Positions 1 through 8,026 of a stretch of 64,000 nucleotides of DNA are shown one piece after another. The notes beneath the pieces were generated by a model. It ran no database searches and had not been told where the DNA came from. It was given only the letters and a program-made list of their open reading frames with translations. Position 1 is the first letter of the stretch, and each line of letters opens with the position of its first letter. Both the position numbers and the translations under genes were made by a program. The stretch comes from Paracoccus litorisediminis (GTDB lineage Bacteria > Pseudomonadota > Alphaproteobacteria > Rhodobacterales > Rhodobacteraceae), in contig NZ_WMIG01000008.1 in the NCBI RefSeq assembly GCF_009711205.1, positions 62,001-126,000 of the forward strand, written 5' to 3'.

Positions 1-998
1 CCGGGCGTGGCACGGGTGCTGCCATCGGTGACCATGCAGATCTGGCCGCCGCCGGGGGCCACGCAATACAGTACCGTGCTGTTGCCCAGCCTTTCGACGA
101 CATCTACCCGGCATGGCAGGCCATCGGGATCGGGGCGCAGATCGTCGGGACGGATACCAAGGTTGAGCGCTGCACCATTGGCGACGTTGCCCTCGACCGG
201 GATCGTGACCCGAGGCCCGTTCTGGATCTGCAACGCGACGCCTTCGGGCGTGGTCCCAAGCCCGGTAGCGGGCAGAAAGTTCATGTTCGGATTGCCGATG
301 AAACCAGCGACAAAGCGGTTGACCGGGCGGTGGAACAACTCCAACGGGCTGCCGACCTGTTCGACCCGGCCCGCGTTCAGGACAACGATGCGGTCGGCCA
401 TGGTCATGGCCTCGATCTGGTCATGGGTGACGTAGATCATCGTATTCGCCAGCTTTGCGTGAAGACGCGAAAGTTCCACCCGCATTTCGCCCCGCAAAGC
501 CGCATCAAGGTTGGAAAGCGGTTCGTCGAACAGGAACACCGAAGGCTCGCGCACGATGGCGCGGCCGATGGCGACGCGCTGGCGCTGGCCGCCGGATAGC
601 TCTCCGGGCTTGTGTTGCAAGCGTTCGGTCAGCTTCAGCACCTCGGCGGCGGCGCCGACCTTCTGGCGGACCTCGGCCTCGGGGCGGCGATCGACGCGCA
701 AGGGAAAGGCAATATTTTCAAAGACATTGAGATGCGGGTATAGCGCGTAGCTTTGGAAGACCATGGCAATGCCGCGCTTGGATGGCGGCAGGTCATTGAC
801 CTTTTTGCCGTCGATTTCCAGCGTGCCCGAGGTGATGTCCTCCAGCCCCGCGATCATGCGCAGCATGGTAGATTTGCCGCAGCCCGAGGGTCCGACGAAA
901 ACGGTGAACTCACCGTCGCGGATCTGCAGGTCGGTCGGGTGGATGACGCGTGCGGTCCCGAAATCCTTGGTCACGCCGGTCAGTTTCAGATCGCCCAT
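1..998 (-). CDS. Sugar ABC transporter ATP-binding protein (MalK/UgpC type), partial
   Basis: Cytoplasmic ATPase of a carbohydrate importer. It starts at the ATG whose complement is 996-998 and runs off the left edge, so 332 codons are visible and the stop is missing; the family usually has 350-370 residues. Visible in order are Walker A (GPSGCGKST), the Q-loop (VFQSYALYP), the signature LSGGQRQR, Walker B (FLFDEPLSNLDA), the switch His (VTHDQ) and the start of a C-terminal TOBE/OB regulatory domain (LGIRPDDL). It is the last gene of a minus-strand operon with binding protein and two permeases, so it almost certainly powers that importer. Amino-sugar specificity is inferred from the divergent operon. 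Confidence 0.93.
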   Translation of the reverse strand, partial: MGDLKLTGVTKDFGTARVIHPTDLQIRDGEFTVFVGPSGCGKSTMLRMIAGLEDITSGTLEIDGKKVNDLPPSKRGIAMVFQSYALYPHLNVFENIAFPLRVDRRPEAEVRQKVGAAAEVLKLTERLQHKPGELSGGQRQRVAIGRAIVREPSVFLFDEPLSNLDAALRGEMRVELSRLHAKLANTMIYVTHDQIEAMTMADRIVVLNAGRVEQVGSPLELFHRPVNRFVAGFIGNPNMNFLPATGLGTTPEGVALQIQNGPRVTIPVEGNVANGAALNLGIRPDDLRPDPDGLPCRVDVVERLGNSTVLYCVAPGGGQICMVTDGSTRATP

Positions 999-1020
999 CG
1001 GCTGCTCCTGCAAGGGAAAG

Positions 1021-1041
1021 GGGGGCGGGTGCGCCGCCCCC
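1021..1041 (-). promoter_or_regulatory. Intercistronic GC hairpin after the binding-protein gene
   Basis: A perfect 8-bp inverted repeat, GGGGGCGG (1021-1028) and CCGCCCCC (1034-1041), has a 5-nt loop and lies between the binding-protein stop and the ATPase start. There is no T-run, so it is more likely an mRNA-stabilising or partial-termination structure that keeps binding-protein transcript in excess than a full terminator. A similar hairpin follows the other sugar-binding-protein gene at 15623-15645. Confidence 0.55.
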
Positions 1042-1051
1042 GGTAGGTTAA

Positions 1052-2260
1052 TCAGTTCAGCGCGGACAGGCCGTCATTGATCGATTTCGCGGCTTCCTCG
1101 GGGGTTTCCTCATCCGAGATCAGCGCCTGAATGCCCTCGATCGCGGCGTCCTGCATGGCGATATAGTCCTGCATCAGCGGCTCGGGGCCACCGGTCGGGA
1201 CGGCGTCGATGAAGGGCTTCCAGTTCGGGTCCTTGGCGACCAGCGCATCGGCACCCGCACCGGCGCGGATCGGGGTCCAGCCGCCAGCCTCGTCAAAGGC
1301 CGACTGACGCTCGGGCGCGGTCAGGAACTTGATCAGGTTCTGGGTCGCTTCCTCGACCTTGGTGCCCTTGAAGACGACAAGGCTGTCGGTGATCAGCAGC
1401 GTCGAATGCTTGCCCGAGGGACCGGCCGGGATCAGCGCCACGCCGAAATTCACGCCCTCGGCCTTGCCACGACCCCAGGCGCCCGAGGTATACATCGCGA
1501 CCTGACCTTCCTTGAACAGCGGCTCGATCTTGCCGCGATCATAGGCGACGGGGCCTTCCTGCGAATATTTCGCCAGTTCCTGGTAGAATTTCAGCGTCTC
1601 GACGTTGTTCTTGCTGTCGAAGGCGACCTTGCCATCCGCATCCACGACCTGACCGCCGTTGGAATACAGGAAGTTCAGGAATTCGTGGAAGGTGTTGTCC
1701 ATGTCGGCGGCGGGCATGCCGAAACCAGCGGCCTTGGTCTTTTCCTTGATCGCCTTGGCGGCGGTCAGCATCTCGTCGAAGGTCGTCGGGCCGTTCGGCA
1801 TGTCCAGACCCGCTTCCTTGAACAGGTCCTTGTTCCAATACAGCGCCTTGGTCGAGAAGGCGCGCGGAAGACCCCAGACCTGACCGTCGAACTGCACGGT
1901 CGAGATCACCGAGGGTTCATAGGTCTTCAGCTCGTCCTCGGTCAGGGTGATCGGCAGGATCTGATCGGCGGCGGAAAGCTGTTTCAGCACGCGCGAGCCC
2001 ATATAGGCGGCGGCGGGCGGGGTGCCTGCGGCGGCCAGCGTCAGGGTTTTTTCCTGACATTGCTCCCAGGGCAGGAACTCGACGCGGACGGTGTAATCGG
2101 GGTTGGCCTTGACCCATTCGTCGATATGGGTCTGCTGGACCGGAGCCTGCGGTTCGTTATCGGCGCCGCAGTTGATCAGGTAAAGCTCGGTCGCGGCATT
2201 GGCGGCGCTCGACAGGGCGAAAACCGCCGTGCTGGCCAGAATGATGGAACGGATATTCAA
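1052..2260 (-). CDS. Extracellular sugar-binding protein (family 1 SBP)
   Basis: Periplasmic substrate-binding lipid-free protein of 402 residues. The N-terminus has a clear Sec signal peptide (about residues 1-22, ending near SAANA|ATEL). The body has the family 1 pattern: an early conserved sequence for hinge and ligand cleft, YMGSRVLKQL near residue 86, KALYWNKDLFKEAGLD around 140-155 and a GAWGRG segment near 260. It sits between the permease genes (upstream in transcription) and the ATPase. The order permease-permease-SBP-ATPase is less common than SBP first. Ligand is not readable from sequence; the linked aga/nag operon suggests an N-acetylhexosamine or an oligosaccharide containing one. 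Confidence 0.92.
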   Translation of the reverse strand: MNIRSIILASTAVFALSSAANAATELYLINCGADNEPQAPVQQTHIDEWVKANPDYTVRVEFLPWEQCQEKTLTLAAAGTPPAAAYMGSRVLKQLSAADQILPITLTEDELKTYEPSVISTVQFDGQVWGLPRAFSTKALYWNKDLFKEAGLDMPNGPTTFDEMLTAAKAIKEKTKAAGFGMPAADMDNTFHEFLNFLYSNGGQVVDADGKVAFDSKNNVETLKFYQELAKYSQEGPVAYDRGKIEPLFKEGQVAMYTSGAWGRGKAEGVNFGVALIPAGPSGKHSTLLITDSLVVFKGTKVEEATQNLIKFLTAPERQSAFDEAGGWTPIRAGAGADALVAKDPNWKPFIDAVPTGGPEPLMQDYIAMQDAAIEGIQALISDEETPEEAAKSINDGLSALN

Positions 2261-2294
2261 TTTTTGACTCCCTGTTTATATGCGACCGTAGCCG

Positions 2295-3137
2295 TCATTC
2301 CTTCACCGCGCCGGCGGTCAGCCCGGCGACGATGTATCGTTGCAGGAAGACGTAGAGCACCAGCACCGGCAGCACGCCGACGATGCTGGCGGCCATCAGT
2401 TCGTTCCAGCGAACTTCCTGATGGCCAAAGAACTGGTAAAGCCCGACCGGCAGCGGGTTCAGGTGGTTCTTCGAGTTGAAGGTCAACGCGAACAGGAACT
2501 GCTGGGCATAGGCGGTGATGAAGGTGGTGATGGCGACGACGACCATGCCCGGCGCGGCAATCGGCAGGATCACCCGACGCATGGTGTAAAGGCGGCTTGC
2601 CCCGTCCACATAGGCCGCTTCCTCAAGCTCGGCCGGGATGCGCATGAAATAGCTGCGCATCAGGAAGATGCCGGTCGGCACGGTGAAGGCCGCGCCCGGA
2701 ATGATCATCGCGGCGTAGGTGTTCAAAAGCCCCAGCGCCAGCATCAGCTTGTAAAGCGGGATGATCAGCACCGCCGCACCGACCATGGACACGGCAAGGA
2801 ATAGCGACAGCAGCCCGTCGCGCAGCTTGAACTTGAAGCGGGCAAAGGCATAGGCGGCGGGGATCGAACACATCATCGACAGGATCGTGACCGCCACCGC
2901 GATGCCGAAGCTGTTGATGATCCAGCGCCCCAGCATCGGCTGCGAGATCCATATCTGGCGGTAATTGGCGAAACTCATCCCTTCGGCGAAGAAGCGATAG
3001 GGGATGCGAAACACCTCGGCCAAGGGGCGCAGCGAGACCATGAAGGCCTCGACAAAGGGGGCCAGCATGAAGGTCAGGAACAGCGCCATACCGGCATAGA
3101 TCAGGACGAGTTCCCACCAGCGATAGCGGTTGATCAT
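2295..3137 (-). CDS. Sugar ABC transporter permease (MalG type)
   Basis: Integral membrane permease of 280 residues with about six hydrophobic segments. I chose the ATG at 3137 (MINRYRWWEL) because it overlaps the stop of the upstream permease by 4 bp (ATGA) and the preceding reading frame has no sensible protein character. The EAA-type loop that contacts the ATPase is visible (ELEEAAYVDGAS, then P about 10 residues later). It partners the MalF-type permease and the binding protein of the same operon. Confidence 0.92.
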   Translation of the reverse strand: MINRYRWWELVLIYAGMALFLTFMLAPFVEAFMVSLRPLAEVFRIPYRFFAEGMSFANYRQIWISQPMLGRWIINSFGIAVAVTILSMMCSIPAAYAFARFKFKLRDGLLSLFLAVSMVGAAVLIIPLYKLMLALGLLNTYAAMIIPGAAFTVPTGIFLMRSYFMRIPAELEEAAYVDGASRLYTMRRVILPIAAPGMVVVAITTFITAYAQQFLFALTFNSKNHLNPLPVGLYQFFGHQEVRWNELMAASIVGVLPVLVLYVFLQRYIVAGLTAGAVKE

Positions 3138-4012
3138 TTTGCGCGCCCTTTCCGGGTCAGGCGGTTCAGAAGCGCCAGATAAATGGCCGACAGCACCATC
3201 AGGCAGATCAGGATCATCACCGCGCGGGCCGCGCCCTCGCCATAGCGGAAGCGGGAAATCGCGGTTTTGTAGGTGTCGATGATCATGGTCGTGGTCGAGC
3301 CGCGCGGCCCACCCTCGGTCAGGATCCAGATGATCTCGAAGCTGTTGAAGGTCCAGATCGTGGACAGCAGCGCCATGGTGGTGATCGAAGGCATCAGAAG
3401 CGGCAGCGTCACCCGGCGGAAGCGGTAGAAGCGCCCCGCGCCGTCGGTCCAAGCGGCCTCATACAGGTCCTTGGGGATCGTCTGCATTGCGGCCAGCAGG
3501 TAAAGCGAGACCAGCGGCGTGCCGATCCAGACATCGGTGACGACCGTCGCGATAAACGCTGCCTGCTTGTAGGCAAGGAACTCGAACGGTCCGGAAAACA
3601 CCCCGAAACGCTGGCCCAGCCCTGAGATCATCCCGAACTGGCCGTTATACATCCATGCCCACATGAAGCAGCCGACCGCGACCGGCACCACCCATGGCGG
3701 CATGATCAGGATGCGAAACAGCGCCCTTCCCGGCACGGCGGCGTTCAGCAGCACCGCGCCCAGCAGGCCCATGACCAGCTTCAGGCTGACCGACAGCGTG
3801 GTCCAGACCAGCGTGCGGCCAAGGATCGGCCAGAAGTCACGCTGGAAGAATTTCAGGTAATTCTCGAAGCCGACATAGCTTTGCGTCTGCTTCATCGAGG
3901 CGTCGGTGAAGGACAGCCGGAACGTCTCGACCAAGGGCCATGCGGCGATGACACCGACCAGCAGAAGTGCCGGGATCAGCAGCAGATAGGGAAAGGCGTC
4001 GGTCCGCTTCAT
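3134..4012 (-). CDS. Sugar ABC transporter permease (MalF type)
   Basis: Integral membrane permease, 292 residues, starting at the ATG at 4012 (MKRTDAFPYLLL), which overlaps the stop of the oxidoreductase gene by 4 bp. It has about six transmembrane segments and an EAA loop (DLYEAAWTDGAGRFY) followed by the usual LPLL motif. Together with the next permease it forms the heterodimeric channel of the importer. The tight overlaps with the oxidoreductase on one side and the second permease on the other show translational coupling. Confidence 0.92.
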   Translation of the reverse strand: MKRTDAFPYLLLIPALLLVGVIAAWPLVETFRLSFTDASMKQTQSYVGFENYLKFFQRDFWPILGRTLVWTTLSVSLKLVMGLLGAVLLNAAVPGRALFRILIMPPWVVPVAVGCFMWAWMYNGQFGMISGLGQRFGVFSGPFEFLAYKQAAFIATVVTDVWIGTPLVSLYLLAAMQTIPKDLYEAAWTDGAGRFYRFRRVTLPLLMPSITTMALLSTIWTFNSFEIIWILTEGGPRGSTTTMIIDTYKTAISRFRYGEGAARAVMILICLMVLSAIYLALLNRLTRKGRAK

Positions 4013-5172
4013 GCGACCGCCTTGGCCGAAAGGGCCGCGTCGAACTGCGCCCAGAAGGGGGCCAGATCTACCACGCGCCCCTCGCGCCGGGCTTGGTCCA
4101 GTGCTAGGGCGGTCACGCCTGCCTCCAGCGCATCGGTCACGGTCAGCGGCAATTCGGTCAGCTCGCCGCGCCAATGGGCGGCAAGATCGCGGCACATCGC
4201 CTCATCCGCGCCGTAATGATGGGTCATGTCGCCGGCCTTGCCGATGTTCGGGTCATCGATCAGCACGGCGCTGTCATGGGCGCGGGTCAGCTTGAAGTAA
4301 TTGCGGATGAAATCGCCCTCGGCCATCGCGTCGGTTCCGATCACGGCAAAGCGGCGGAACTCGTCGGGCGTGTTCATATTGGTATGAAAGGCCATGCTCG
4401 CGCCGTTCTGGTATTCGATCAGCGCGGTCTGGTAATCGATCAGGTCGCCCTGACCGGAATAAGCGTCGCGGGTCCCGCCCCAGCGCGGCGACATGACGTT
4501 CAGGTAGTCGGGGGCGTCCGAGGGGCGATGCGCGGGCAGGTACTTCTTGCGGCCACCAAAGCTCGCGACCCGAGCTGCCCGCGCCCCGACCGCGCCTTGG
4601 TAAAGGTCCAGATCGTGGCAGCATTTCTCCAGCATGAAGCCGCCCGACAGTGCTGAATCGCGCCGCCAGTCGCGCATGAAGAAGCTGCCGTGATAGGGGG
4701 CGATATGTTCCGAAGCCTCGATCGACATGACCTCACCGATCTGCGGCGCGGCGGCGCGCAGCGCGCGATACAGCGCCGAATAGCGCAGGACCATGCCGAC
4801 AGCGACGCGGTTCACGCCATCATGCGCGGCCAGCAGGCGTGCGAGTTCCAGCGTCTCGTCCAGCGAGATCACCACCGGCTTTTCGGCAAAGATATGGGGC
4901 GTGTCGCTGGCCAAAGCCTGCCGCAGGTGGTCCAGATGCAGGTGGTTGGGCGAGCCGATCAACAGCAGGTCGAAACGGTGGTGTCCCAGCATCTCGGCGG
5001 GGTCTGCATAGGTATGGGCGGGCGCTGCATCACGCAGACGCTCCTCATGCGCGGGGCCGGGATCGGCGACGGCGACAAGATCCAGATCCGGGCAGCTTTC
5101 GCGCAGAAAGGGCAGGATCGCGGCAATGCGGTTGCCGAGGCCGATGATGCCGGTCTTCATCCCGTTTTTCAT
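4009..5172 (-). CDS. Gfo/Idh/MocA family NAD(P)-dependent oxidoreductase
   Basis: Cytoplasmic dehydrogenase of 387 residues. The N-terminal Rossmann fold carries GIIGLGNRIA (near residues 8-17), and the family EKPV motif (AEKPVVIS) lies near residue 100, where Lys normally takes part in catalysis. The C-terminal half has the substrate-binding alpha/beta domain. The start at 5172 overlaps the CutC stop by 4 bp; an alternative ATG is four codons in (5160). Its operon with a sugar importer points to oxidation or epimerisation of an imported sugar or sugar derivative. The exact substrate cannot be read from sequence. Confidence 0.9.
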   Translation of the reverse strand: MKNGMKTGIIGLGNRIAAILPFLRESCPDLDLVAVADPGPAHEERLRDAAPAHTYADPAEMLGHHRFDLLLIGSPNHLHLDHLRQALASDTPHIFAEKPVVISLDETLELARLLAAHDGVNRVAVGMVLRYSALYRALRAAAPQIGEVMSIEASEHIAPYHGSFFMRDWRRDSALSGGFMLEKCCHDLDLYQGAVGARAARVASFGGRKKYLPAHRPSDAPDYLNVMSPRWGGTRDAYSGQGDLIDYQTALIEYQNGASMAFHTNMNTPDEFRRFAVIGTDAMAEGDFIRNYFKLTRAHDSAVLIDDPNIGKAGDMTHHYGADEAMCRDLAAHWRGELTELPLTVTDALEAGVTALALDQARREGRVVDLAPFWAQFDAALSAKAVA

Positions 5173-5912
5173 TGCGTCTGCTCCGTCGCCAGTTCCATCG
5201 CGTCGCGCAGGGCGCGGACATTTTTGGCCAGCGCCTGGGGGCGGCTGGCGGCGATATTGATGCGGGTCGCGGGATAGGGGTCCTCGACCATGCTGGTGCA
5301 AGAGGCGTGCAACTCATGCACCCCCGCCGCCAGCAAGCGCCCGGCATTTTCCGGCAACACGCCTCCGCCAGCCAGAATGGTGATGCGGTCCCCGGCTTGT
5401 GCTGCAAGGCGGGACAGCGTTTCGATGCCTTCAGGCGCGGCGCGGGTACCGCCTGCGGTCAGGATGCGGCAGACGCCCAGTTCAATGGCCTGTTCCAGCG
5501 ATTCCTCAAGGTCCGGGCCAAGGTCAAAGGCGCGGTGGATGACCAGTTCAAGCCCGTCCGCCGCATCGCGCAGGCGGGCCAGCGTGTCCAGATCCAGCCG
5601 CCCGTCCGGTAGGGTCGCGCCGGTCACGATGCCCGCAAGCCCCGCCGCCTTGACCGCCTTGATGTCATGGAAGGCCGCGTCGAGTTCCTCGGGCGAATAG
5701 ATGAAGCCGCCGGGCCGGGGCCGGATCATCGCGCAGACCGGGATGGGCGATTCCGCTGCTTGAGCGATCAGACCGGGCGCGGGGGTCAGCCCGCTGACGG
5801 CCAGCGCCGCGCAAAGTTCGATCCGATCCGCGCCCCCCGCGATGGCCGCGGCAAGCCCCGCAGGGTCGTCCACACAGACTTCAAGAAGCGGGCGAGTAGG
5901 GCGGGCAGGCAT
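5169..5912 (-). CDS. cutC: CutC family TIM-barrel protein
   Basis: 247 residues with the CutC signature throughout: LLEVCVDD at the start, GGADRIELCAAL near residue 28, MIRPRPGGFIYS near 65 and the TAGGTRAAPEGIE / ILAGGGVLPENAG segments near 170-195. CutC proteins were named for copper homeostasis in E. coli, but a direct copper role is disputed. Here it is the first gene of an operon with a sugar dehydrogenase and a sugar importer, which fits a metabolic TIM-barrel enzyme better than metal handling; that is inference. A strong GGAGG lies just upstream of the ATG at 5912. Confidence 0.88.
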   Translation of the reverse strand: MPARPTRPLLEVCVDDPAGLAAAIAGGADRIELCAALAVSGLTPAPGLIAQAAESPIPVCAMIRPRPGGFIYSPEELDAAFHDIKAVKAAGLAGIVTGATLPDGRLDLDTLARLRDAADGLELVIHRAFDLGPDLEESLEQAIELGVCRILTAGGTRAAPEGIETLSRLAAQAGDRITILAGGGVLPENAGRLLAAGVHELHASCTSMVEDPYPATRINIAASRPQALAKNVRALRDAMELATEQTQ

Positions 5913-5964
5913 CGGACCTCCGGGTCAGGTGATGAAACGAAGGCAACAACAAAACAAAACTTCT

Positions 5965-6060
5965 GTAAACATATTTTTCAGCACAGCTAACACATCGCTA
6001 TCTGGATTTTAGTTTGACAAACATTTCGTGCTGGAAAACATTGTGCAAAACACAGTTAGC
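5965..6060. promoter_or_regulatory. Divergent control region with nested inverted repeats
   Basis: The AT-richer gap between cutC and the regulator gene contains two interrupted inverted repeats. TTTTCAGCAC (5975-5984) faces GTGCTGGAAAA (6028-6038), and GCTAAC (5986-5991) faces GTTAGC (6055-6060). A TTGACA -35 candidate for the plus strand lies at 6014-6019; its -10 is poor (AACATT, 6037-6042) and falls at the edge of the right arm. This is where the regulator at 6063 would be expected to bind and control both operons, possibly by looping. Confidence 0.5.
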
Positions 6061-6062
6061 CA

Positions 6063-6971
6063 ATGGGACGCGGGATGCAGCAGGCGCCTGACGACAAGCC
6101 GCTTCACGGCGCAGCCCTATGGGCAGCGGTGCTTTCGGCCCGCGATTCCTTGCCCGCCAAGCTGCGTGCGATCGCGGCCTTCGTGGCCGAAGATCCGTCG
6201 GAATTCATCCGCATGACCTCGCGCGAGATCTGCGCCCGGCTGGGTACCTCCGAGCCGACGCTGATTCGCTTCTGCCGCAGTCTGGGCTTTGCGGGCTTGG
6301 CCGAATTCCGCATCGAACTGGCCTTGGCGCTGGCGGCGCAAAGCACAGGCGCGGCGGTTCATCCGCAGGCCGCCGACCGCCGGCTGGCCAATCCCGAGGC
6401 CAAACGCCGCATCGCCGCTGCCGCGATGGAGCTGCTGGCGGATGACCGGGCGGTGTTGATCGACAATGGCTCAACCGTCGAGCTGGTCGCCGAATCGCTG
6501 GGCCAAAGCGACGATCATCCGGCCATGACCATCATGACCTCGGGGCTGATGGTGGCGCAGCACGCGATGCGGAACGGCCGCCATCGGGTGATGCTGACCG
6601 GGGGCGTCATCCGTCCCTCGACCGGTTCACTGACCGGCAGGTTGGCGGAATCAAGCCTTGCGGGCATGAATTTCGACACCTTCGTCATGGGTGCGGACAG
6701 CATCGATCCGGAAGGGGGACTGTCCACCTATTCCGAGGATGAGGCCCATGTCACCCGCGCCATGGTCGATGCATCGTCCCGCGTGATCGTGCTGGCCGAC
6801 CACACCAAATTCCGCGCCTCGCGCCTGCATCGCATCTGCGGGCTGTCGCGCGTGGCGATTCTGATCACCGACCGCGATCCCACCCCCGAGATCCGCGCCG
6901 CGCTGGATGCGGCGACGGTCCGGCTGATCGTCGCGAAAGCCGCCGGAATCGAACCGAAGGACAAGGCATGA
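6063..6971 (+). CDS. Chimeric sugar regulator: RpiR-type HTH plus DeoR-type sensor
   Basis: Cytoplasmic transcription regulator of 302 residues. Residues about 27-90 match the RpiR/MurR N-terminal HTH (LPAKLRAIAAFV, EICARLGTSEPTLIRFCRSLGF). In RpiR proteins a SIS sugar-phosphate domain should follow. Instead residues about 115-275 match the DeoR C-terminal sensor: IDNGSTVELVAESL, MTSGLMVAQ, LTGGVIRPSTGS, FDTFVMGADSID, EDEAHVTRAMVDAS and VLADHTKF. The gene heads the catabolic operon (4-bp overlap with agaS) and is divergent from the importer operon, so it is the likely local repressor, sensing a phosphorylated sugar. Domain assignment is by motif; the chimera is unusual. Confidence 0.88.
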   Translation: MGRGMQQAPDDKPLHGAALWAAVLSARDSLPAKLRAIAAFVAEDPSEFIRMTSREICARLGTSEPTLIRFCRSLGFAGLAEFRIELALALAAQSTGAAVHPQAADRRLANPEAKRRIAAAAMELLADDRAVLIDNGSTVELVAESLGQSDDHPAMTIMTSGLMVAQHAMRNGRHRVMLTGGVIRPSTGSLTGRLAESSLAGMNFDTFVMGADSIDPEGGLSTYSEDEAHVTRAMVDASSRVIVLADHTKFRASRLHRICGLSRVAILITDRDPTPEIRAALDAATVRLIVAKAAGIEPKDKA

Positions 6972-8026
6972 CCACTTTCACCGCCGAGGAAATCAACGCG
7001 CAGCCCGCGATCTGGCGCGACTGGGCCGGGCCACTGGCCGAACAGGCCGCAATCATCCGCGACTGGATCGCGGCGCGTGCGCCGTCTGAAATCTGGCTGT
7101 CGGGTGCTGGAACTTCGGCCTATATCGGCGAGGTTCTGGCCCGCCAAATGGGCGGCAATCTGCGGCCATGGCCGACGACGGACCTGGTCTCGGTGCCGGG
7201 GTTGGCCTTTGGCGCAAAGGGTCCGGTCCTGTCGATCCAGTTCGGGCGCAGCGGCGACAGTTCGGAATCCGTGGGGCTGATGGACCTGCTGGACGCGCAT
7301 CGTCCCGATATCGACCGCTTGCAGATCACCTGTAACGCGGCAAGCGCGATGGGCACGCGTCAGGGTCCGGGGCCGGGCGAAACCCGCGCCCTGATCCTGC
7401 CCGCCGCCACGCATGATCGCGGCTTTGCCATGACTTCCAGCTTCACCACGATGTATCTGAGCGCGCTGGCCTGCCTTGATCCCAGTTTCGATGCGCCCGA
7501 GGTGCTGCCTCGCCTTGCCGATGCGGCGCAGGCGCTGTTGCCGCAGCTATGGAGCATCGAACGCGCCGTCCCACAGCGCGCGATCTTCCTTGGTTCCGGC
7601 GCGCTGACCGGGATCGCGCGGGAATCGGCGCTGAAGGTTCTGGAACTGACGGGCGGTCGAACAATCACGCAATGGGACAGCACGCTGGGCTTCCGTCACG
7701 GTCCCAAGGCGGCAGTAGATGTCATCGGCACCATGGTCTTTGTCATGATTTCGCCCGATCCGCAGGTGGCACGCTATGATCTGGATCTGGCGGCCGAAGT
7801 GCGTCGTCAGTTCGGGGCGAAAGCTGTCATGACCATTGGCAAGGGTTGCGACATCGACCTGACGCCGACCGGAACCCCCGCCGATCCGGCTCTTTACGTC
7901 CTGCCCGCGCAAATTCTGGCGCATCGCTGGTCCGAGGCTTTGTGCAAGAATGTCGATGATCCCTTCCATGGGATGAACCTGACCCGCGTGGTCTCGGGCG
8001 TGAAGCTTTACGGGTGGCAGCCTTGA
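6968..8026 (+). CDS. agaS: Galactosamine-6-phosphate isomerase/deaminase, SIS family
   Basis: 352 residues, two SIS domains, cytoplasmic. Many stretches match E. coli AgaS closely: LSGAGTSAYIGE near residue 42, FGRSGDSSESV near 93, THDRGFAMTSSFTTM near 148, GSGALTGIARESALKVLELT near 203 and GFRHGPKAAVD near 238. AgaS converts galactosamine 6-phosphate to tagatose 6-phosphate with loss of ammonia. It lies directly after the regulator with ATGA overlap and before a ROK kinase. This identity is the main reason to read the operon as N-acetylgalactosamine rather than only N-acetylglucosamine catabolism. Confidence 0.9.
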   Translation: MTTFTAEEINAQPAIWRDWAGPLAEQAAIIRDWIAARAPSEIWLSGAGTSAYIGEVLARQMGGNLRPWPTTDLVSVPGLAFGAKGPVLSIQFGRSGDSSESVGLMDLLDAHRPDIDRLQITCNAASAMGTRQGPGPGETRALILPAATHDRGFAMTSSFTTMYLSALACLDPSFDAPEVLPRLADAAQALLPQLWSIERAVPQRAIFLGSGALTGIARESALKVLELTGGRTITQWDSTLGFRHGPKAAVDVIGTMVFVMISPDPQVARYDLDLAAEVRRQFGAKAVMTIGKGCDIDLTPTGTPADPALYVLPAQILAHRWSEALCKNVDDPFHGMNLTRVVSGVKLYGWQP

